From the NCBI RefSeq assembly GCF_026914185.1, contig NC_070568.1, positions 5,662,001 to 5,726,000 of the forward strand: a DNA stretch of 64,000 bases, read 5' to 3'. Every line of letters starts with the position of its first letter. Within the stretch, counting starts at the first letter, position 1. The translations under genes and the position numbers were made by a program. Under the pieces are notes generated by a model, which searched no databases, was not told the origin of the DNA, and saw nothing but the letters and a program-made list of their open reading frames with translations. Origin of the DNA: Puccinia triticina (lineage: Eukaryota > Basidiomycota > Pucciniomycetes > Pucciniales > Pucciniaceae). Shown piece after piece: positions 57,655-64,000 of this stretch.

Positions 57655-59075
57655 ACGGACTTACTTTGCGCACTGCGGAAAACTCTTCGCGCACTGTGGG
57701 GGTTGTCGTCTTGACGTCCTGCCCCCAGTGCGCGCTTCTGCCACGGCTCTTCGCGCACTGCATTTTCCGCCAAAAAACGGCTTGCATTTCTTGAGATATT
57801 TTTGGATGAATCAATAGAATGGCTTTTTATGATCCCCCTAAAAAATAATCAAGTCATTTAGGGGTCTCCTTGAGCCTAGAGAAAATTGACATGAAAAAAT
57901 CATATTTTAACGCGGCAGGGACCTGTAATATCGCTTCCTGTGCCCCAGTAGCCCCGAAAATTTCACAGTATCATGGCACATGTGCAAATTCATGACCTGA
58001 TAATTTTCAGAATTTTTCCCAGAGATATAAGGGGTGCGCGGCAGGCTTAGTAGGAAAATTACTGCTAACTGTATAGCTTTTTTGTTACACACCCAAACAG
58101 TCCCAAAATTTCAGAAATTTTTTCATTGTGGATATTTTCCGCGCAATAAATTTCTTGGCAATAGTGTGTCATGATAACATGAGATGTAGTGCGGCGGGCT
58201 TAGTTGGAAAATGACTGCTAACTTATCTCATGTTTTAATGACACACTATTGCTAAGAGCTTTATGGCGCGGAGAATATGCAAAATTGAAACATTCCTGAA
58301 AATTTCAGACTTTTTCAGTGTGTAACAAAAAATCTATACATGTAGCAGCCATTTTCCTACTAAGCCCGCCGCGCACCCCTTATATCTCATGTTATCATGA
58401 CACACTATTGCCAAGAGATACTATTTCCAAGAAATTTATGGCGCGGAGAATATCCACAATGAAAACATTTCTGAAATTTTGGGACTGTTTGGGTGTGTAA
58501 CAAAAAAGCTATACAGTTAGCAGTAATTTTCCTACTAAGCCTGCTGCGCACCCCTTATATCTCATTTTATAATGACACACTATTGCTAGGAATTTCAGGG
58601 AATTAATTTGAAGCATATTTCTCTGTGCTCTCAAAATTTTGTGCCTTTGGTGTGTGTAACAAAAAAGTTATACATATACGCAATACCTATTTGGGCTACA
58701 GGAAAGCTGGTGAAAATTCTGAAAATTATCAGGTCATGAATTTGCACATGTACCATGATACTGTGAGATTTTTGGGGCTACTGGGGCACAGGAAGCGATA
58801 TTACAGGTCCCTGCCGCGTTAAAATATGATTTTTTCATGTCAATTTTCTCTAGGCTCAAGGAGACCCCTAAATGACTTGATTATTTTTTAGGGGGATCAT
58901 AAAAAGTCATTCTATTGATTCATCAAAAAATATCTCAAGAAATGCAAGCCGTTTTTTTGGGGGAATGCACAGTGCGCAAAGAGCCATGGCGAAAGCGCGC
59001 ACTGGGGGCGGGACGTCGAGACGACGACCCCCACAGTGCGCGAAGAGTTTTTTGCAGTGCGCGAAGTAAGTCCGT
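57655..59075. mobile_element. 1421-bp TIR element with 6-bp target duplication
   Basis: Ends begin ACGGACTTACTTTGCGCACTGC on the left and ACGGACTTACTTCGCGCACTGC inward from the right. The inverted repeats extend about 365 bp, to roughly 58020 and 58708. TTCATT lies directly on both sides (57649-57654 and 59076-59081). The middle (58020-58600) is a further nest of inverted copies of a GGGGTGCGCG-GGCTTAGTAGGAAAAT block also found at 4850 and 10070. No coding sequence is seen. It is a non-autonomous foldback-type element. The superfamily is not assigned. Confidence 0.8.
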
Positions 59076-59081
59076 TTCATT

Positions 59082-59589
59082 ATTGCAATCTCACCAAGAT
59101 TGCCCTTTATGAAAAAAGGAACACTTGACTGACTTGTTGTCAAGAATCCGCAGGTTGGGCGAGTTGGGTGTTCTGGCACTGCGTGGCGGTGATTGTTGTT
59201 GCCAAGCCCAACTGTGCAGGGCGGGGCTACACTACATACATAGCTTGCTGGATCGAGTCGGACCTAGGTGTGCATAAAAGGAGGTCCTCTTGGGTATGAT
59301 TATTCCCCAGGACGTTCTCTGCCGCTATACTTCCAGCTGGTGGTTCATCCTCACCCCCCTCCGCTGATGCACTTGCACAGTTTGAGGGGTTAATCTTGGT
59401 GACCCCCCTTTGCAATTGCCTTAAATGCGGCGCGCTGGAGGTCACCTGCCCAATACTTGCACCCTCTCTAGAAGAGGGTGGGTATTGGGCTGGGTGTTTT
59501 AATTGTTTGGGCAGTTTTTTTTTGTTATTATTATTATTTTGTAGGGGAAACCCTTGATTTTTGTTTTTGTGATTGTCTGTCTTTAATAA
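59082..59589. other. No supported gene
   Basis: A minus-strand frame at 59227-59667 has no recognisable domain. A small palindrome with GCCCAATAC / GTATTGGGC lies at 59449-59492. Confidence 0.4.
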
Positions 59590-60920
59590 ACTCAGATTGG
59601 TGTTTCTGCCACTATATCTCAGTGCAGCGTGTGATTTCTTCCATGATATTGGTACCAAAATGATCAAATTCGCTCAAAGATTCATTGTGTACCTTGAATG
59701 ACCACAAAACCCCCAAATGTAGCAGCCACAATGTGATCAGTTGCCAAATATCACTAATTTGGTAGTTTCTTGGTATTTCTGCCACTATGTCTCAGCGCAG
59801 CGTGGGATTTCTTCAATGATATTGGTACCAAAATGATTAAATGCCCTCAAAGATGAATTGTGTACCGTGAATGACCACAAAACCCCCAAATGTAGCAGCT
59901 ACAATGTGAATGGTTGCCAAATATCACTAATTTGGCAACTGATCACATTGTGGCTGCTACACTTGGGGGTTTTGTGGTCATTTGAGGTACTCAATCAATC
60001 TTTGAGGGCATTTGATCATCTTGGTACCAATATCATGGAAGAACTCCCATGCTGCGCTGAGATTTAGTGGCAGAAACACCAAGAAACTACCAAATTAGTG
60101 AGATTTGGCAACTGATCAGATTGTAGCTGCTACATTTGGGGGTTTTGTGGTCATTGAAGGTACAAAATGAATCCTTGGGGGCTATTGATCATTTTGATAC
60201 CAATATCATGGAAGAATTCCCAGGCTGTGTTGAGATATAGTGGCAGAAATAGTGATATTTGGCAACTGATCAGGTCGTAGGGGCTACATTTGGGGGTTTT
60301 GTGGTCATTTAAGGTGCACAATGAATCCCTGGGGGTTATTGAAAATTTTGATACCAATATCATGGAAGAAATCCCAGGCTGCTTTGAGATATAGTGGCAA
60401 AAAGAGCCAGAAACTACCAAATTAGTGAACTTTGGCAACTGATCAGGTTGTAGGGGCTACATTAGGGGTTTTTGTGGTCATTTAAGGTACACAATGGATC
60501 CTTGGGGGCTACTGAACATTTTGATACCAATATCATGGAAGAACTCCCAGGCTGTGTTGAGATATAGTGGCAGAAACACCAAGAAACTACCAGATTAGTG
60601 ATATTTGTCAACTGATCAGGTCATAGGGGCTACATTAGGGATTTTTGTGGTCATTCAAGGTACACAATGAATCCTTGGGGACTATTGATCATTTGAAACC
60701 AATATCATGGAAGAACTCCCAGGCTGTGTTGAGATATAGTGGCAGAAACACCAAGAAACTACCAAATTGGTGATATTTGGCCACTGATCAGATTGTAGCA
60801 GCTACATTTGGGGATTTTGTGGTCATTCAAGGTACACAATGAATCTATGGGGGCTTTTCAACATTTTGGTACCAATTTCATGGAAAAATTCCCAGGCTGT
60901 GTTAAGATATAGTTGCAGAA
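59590..60920 (-). repeat. Satellite of about 174 bp, right array with an orientation switch
   Basis: Two units run in the same orientation as the left array up to about 59930. From there the units are inverted until the insertion at 60923. The switch point is a head-on junction at GCCAAATATCACTAATTTGGC. Confidence 0.85.
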
Positions 60921-60922
60921 AT

Positions 60923-63404
60923 CACCAGGGGGGAATGTGTGGCACTCTCTAGAGAGTGCCAGACCGTAATTTTATCCTTCAAATGGTCTGATGTGAGTTC
61001 AATTTCAACTGTAACCCTTTGCTCAACTTTCTTCTCAATCCAAGCATAACTTTAGGTGAAGTTGTTTCCAACTGATCTCCCTCAACGCCAACACATGAAA
61101 ATCTCTCTTGTGAAATTTTTTTTCTGGTCAATCTGGATCACATTCTGGATGTTAACTTCAATGCACAAGATGTGGTGCCAAGCATTTGACTATACTTATG
61201 CTAAAAATATCCTTGACTAAGTGACAAGGAATATTTTGGAGAGCTGATTTCTTTCATTCAAAACACATGTAAAATGAGATTGTGGAACAAAAATTGTAAA
61301 ATTTAGCAACTCCAAATTCTCAACCAAGTGGTAGATGAATCCTTCCGGCATGTTTCTGTCATGACTATTCCTGTAACAAATTGGGAGGTAAGTGATGTTA
61401 AAACCAAATGTCTATTCTTTGAGTATCAAACAGTGCCAAAGCTGGGAAAAGCTGTGTAACTTATAACTTTCCACATTGCAATGCCATGAAATGTGAACAA
61501 TAACAGGGGCTGTTTTCCCTACCATGTTTAACAAAGGATGGAATACTCATGAAAGGTAAAGTTTGAAGTTTCATCAGCTGTTATTTTTGTACTACACCTG
61601 GCATATGAGAATACACATTGCAAAATTTTCATAGTTTTACCGCCACCTGACTACAAAATGTGGCTAGTTGTGAAATTAATCAAGTTTCTCAAGAGAAGGT
61701 GGGTAGATTGGTGGATATCAACAGGTTCATCAATATTTCAGGGATCCTGGAACCAGCAGGCAAAAGATTTCAGAAACTGGTCTGAGAAATCCAAGGTGAA
61801 CAGTGAATTCTGAAATGCCCATGCATATCCCAACATTGGTAAAACCTTTTGTCTTGTAGATTGAGTATCTTCACATATTTTCCCTGAAATTTTCCGCCAA
61901 TTTGTTCCTACAGGTAGCATGCTTTCATCACAGGTACCATCATGTTGATGGGCATTGTGCAATAACATGGTGTTGATTGCTATTATGAAATGGTACGTAG
62001 TTGCCAAGTTCTTAGATAACACTGATGCACTTTGTAGTAGTACCTGCTTTAACCAGATCAATCAACATAATTCACATTGGAGGAGGAGCATTTGCACCCA
62101 TGTACATGTGGTGAAAAGCACCAAAAAAAATTAGGGAGTTTCAAGGTGGGCATAAGTCAACAGCAGCTGCGGAGGGACAACAGAGATCAGCCCTGCATCC
62201 CCGTGTGCCCCCGGGGAGTGTTGATTTTTTTCTGCAATGTCCACCGTCATGTTCGGCCAAACATCAGGGAGGACATTTGCAAGGTGCCGATATACCCAGA
62301 CTCACCGAGCCCTGCTTGCTATCATCGAGCTGGGAAAGCCCCCACCCTCAACAGTAAAACACATACTGGTCATGGAGCCTGGCTTTCCCAGCCCCCATGA
62401 CCAGTATGTGCTGCCTACAGAGCTCGGAAAACCCAAGATCAATGACCAGTATGTTCTGGTCATTGATCTAGGCCTCCTCAAACTTGATGGCCAGCACAAA
62501 CTGGTCATTGAGTGGGGAGAGGCCGCGCTTGATGGCTATAATGCCCCAGTAATCAATCTGCGGCGTCTCCGAACTCAAAGACAATGGCCAGCACCTGGTC
62601 ATCAATCCAGGGAAGCCTTAGCCTGATGACCAGCACATTCTGGTCATCAAGCCAACCTTTCCAAGCATGGTAGGCATATATACTAGCCACCTAGCTCGGA
62701 AAAGCACAGCCGGATGGACGGTATGTACTGCTCATTGAGCTGGGACTCTCCCAGCGCAATGTACAGCACATACCTCTCCGTCAAACATGGAAAGGTAAGG
62801 CACAATGACTCCCATGTAGTGCTGGTCATTGAGGCGGGTTATTCCCACCCCAGTGACCTGTTATCAATTGGAGGGTGTCTCCGCTCAATGGCTGGTAGAC
62901 ACCAATCACCTAGTGGAGAACCCCTCCACTCAATGTCCGGTACACACCAGTCATTGAGTGGAGAATCCCTCCACTCAATGGCATTCACCACCGGTCATCA
63001 AGTGCAGTATGTCTTCACTTGATATGTAGCTGGTAATGTGCATATGTTAATTGAGTGGACACACCCTCCACTCAATGTTTGTCCAACAGTCATAAATTGG
63101 AGGGTATCTCCACTCAATGGCTGTACACCCCAATCATTGAGCGGAGGGTGTCTCACCTTGATGGCTGATACACACCAGTAAGTGTAGAATCCAAGAGTTT
63201 ACCAAGCATCAAGTGGAGGTACCCTCCACTGAATTGCCAGTGTGTACACCATGGAGTGGATCTATGATCAGCCTTAATTGAACATAAGTTCAACATATTT
63301 GAAGCCTGCATCACACATGCTCACACAGTTGAAATCAATCAGCTTTCCCAAAGAAACATAAAGCTTGGCACTCTCTAGAGAGTGCCACACATTCCCCCCT
63401 GGTG
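60923..63404. mobile_element. CACCA element 4 (CACTA-like, non-autonomous), 2482 bp
   Basis: Inverted ends begin CACCAGGGGGGAATGTGTGG on both sides and contain the 22-bp perfect palindrome TGGCACTCTC-TAGAGAGTGCCA (as one word). AAT flanks both sides (60920-60922 and 63405-63407). The flanks, joined, match the uninterrupted sequence near 53555-53585 (inverted), which proves insertion. The core at 62250-63250 is a minisatellite. The segment 60980-62200 is non-repetitive without a convincing gene. Confidence 0.9.
62250..63250. repeat. CACTCAATGGCTGGT / CAATGACCAGTATGTTCTGGTCATTG minisatellite
   Basis: Short inverted words (GACCAG...CTGGTC, GGAGGGT...CCCTCCACTCAATG) repeat irregularly. They share TTGATGGCCAG with the cores of the elements at 23535 and 49869. 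Confidence 0.7.
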
Positions 63405-64000
63405 AATACCAAGAAACTAACAAAGTAGTGAGATTTGGAAACTGACCAGATTGTAGCTGCTGCAAAATGGATGTGACCCCAAATACATTATTTCTGGGTT
63501 TTATATGCAGAAAAATTGTCCAATGAAATTTTATGTGGAAATATTCCTCATTAATCTGTGGTTGATAACAAAAGTAGATAAAAAAAAGAACCTGACAAAA
63601 ATATGCTAAACCATGGTAAACTAATTTCAAAAAGGCCTCCTATGCATGTAGCACTTCAAGTATGATATGCAATATCTTGAGCAAGTTCAACCAACCAAAT
63701 TAAAAATGTGTGCAGGATGGTATCATGAGAGAGGTCAGGGGTCAATGTTTTTCCTTTTTTGAAAAAAAGTCAACTTGCAGACTTCTGATAACAGATCAAT
63801 TGTTGAAGTAAAAAAAAAAGAAAAAAAAATTGAGACCCCTCAGCCACCCTGGATTAATCCTAAAACTTGCAATGTCTTTTTTTCAGGAAGAATTGAATGG
63901 TGTATGTAGGAATTTATGAATGTTATCAGGCAAAAAAAAAGATTCCTGTGGCTTGAAGCTAACACAAGGGGAAAGAGAGATATTATAGAATAGTATTAAG

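Larger units (their letters stand above)
52968..64000. mobile_element. Very large inverted repeat (11 kb), right end at or beyond the window edge
   Basis: The left arm (52968-54765) and the right arm (about 59935-64000, after discounting the insertion 60923-63404) are reverse complements. Unique outer sequences match (TGTGTTAGCTTCAAGCCACAGGAA at 53005 and its complement near 63945), followed inward by satellite arrays of about 174 bp. The loop, 54766-59934, has decayed coding fragments and another TIR element. The match runs right up to base 64000, so the true end is unseen. It could be a large TIR transposon or an inverted duplication. Confidence 0.7.

Overview
The window is fungal nuclear DNA and most resembles a repeat-rich rust fungus genome (Pucciniales, Puccinia-like). 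The protein-coding genes are split by many short GT-AG introns. Two conserved single-copy eukaryotic genes are present. Two regions carry protein families that I recall as expanded in rust genomes. Two candidate secreted-protein genes are present, and most of the remaining sequence is transposon, MITE and minisatellite. The organism call is inference, because no rRNA or species marker is present.

Layout. 1-4.2 kb: two rust-type hypothetical gene regions (one per strand), partly decayed and flanked by a GACA-rich simple repeat and a hairpin-rich element. 4.2-10.3 kb: nested repeats, namely a 149-bp TAA-flanked MITE, a (GTGTT)n tract, a 2.9-kb large inverted-repeat element with a 21-bp palindromic minisatellite, and a minisatellite of about 58 bp. 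10.3-13.1 kb: a nine-exon secreted-protein gene with an internally duplicated exon cassette. 13.8-16.1 kb: a minisatellite-bearing TIR element and a copia fragment split by a self-complementary insertion. 16.7-19.4 kb: CDC4 (F-box/WD40). 22.0-22.6 kb: a small cysteine-rich secreted-protein gene with a TATA box. 23.5-29.2 kb: two more minisatellite-bearing TIR elements, a retroelement gag-like fragment and a TA-flanked MITE with Pol III-like boxes and telomere-like repeats. 30.4-36.5 kb: a Ty1/copia LTR retrotransposon on the minus strand with a decayed reverse transcriptase. 38.6-39.5 kb: a CACTG-ended minisatellite element. 40.6-43.9 kb: SEC10 (exocyst), ten exons. 45-52.5 kb: repeats plus another minisatellite element. 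53-64 kb: a very large inverted repeat with a satellite of about 174 bp, a 1.4-kb TIR element in its loop and a 2.5-kb minisatellite element inserted in its right arm.

Main discovery. Six elements (13795-14973, 23535-26329, 27950-29174, 38556-39473, 49869-51540, 60923-63404) share one architecture. Their ends are inverted and start with CACCA, CACGA or CACTG. Each is flanked by an exact 3-bp target duplication (GCT, TTA, TTA, ATA, TTT, AAT). The terminal repeat of each contains its own short palindrome. Each carries a long, mostly hairpin-forming tandem-repeat core and no recognisable transposase. CAC termini with 3-bp duplications point to non-autonomous CACTA/EnSpm-type elements that spread minisatellites. 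For 60923-63404 an unoccupied copy of the target exists elsewhere in the window, and 27950-29174 interrupts a tRNA-like A box.

The identified host genes are unrelated housekeeping functions (SCF ubiquitin ligase specificity, exocyst tethering) and candidate effectors. No operon-like or cluster logic is visible.
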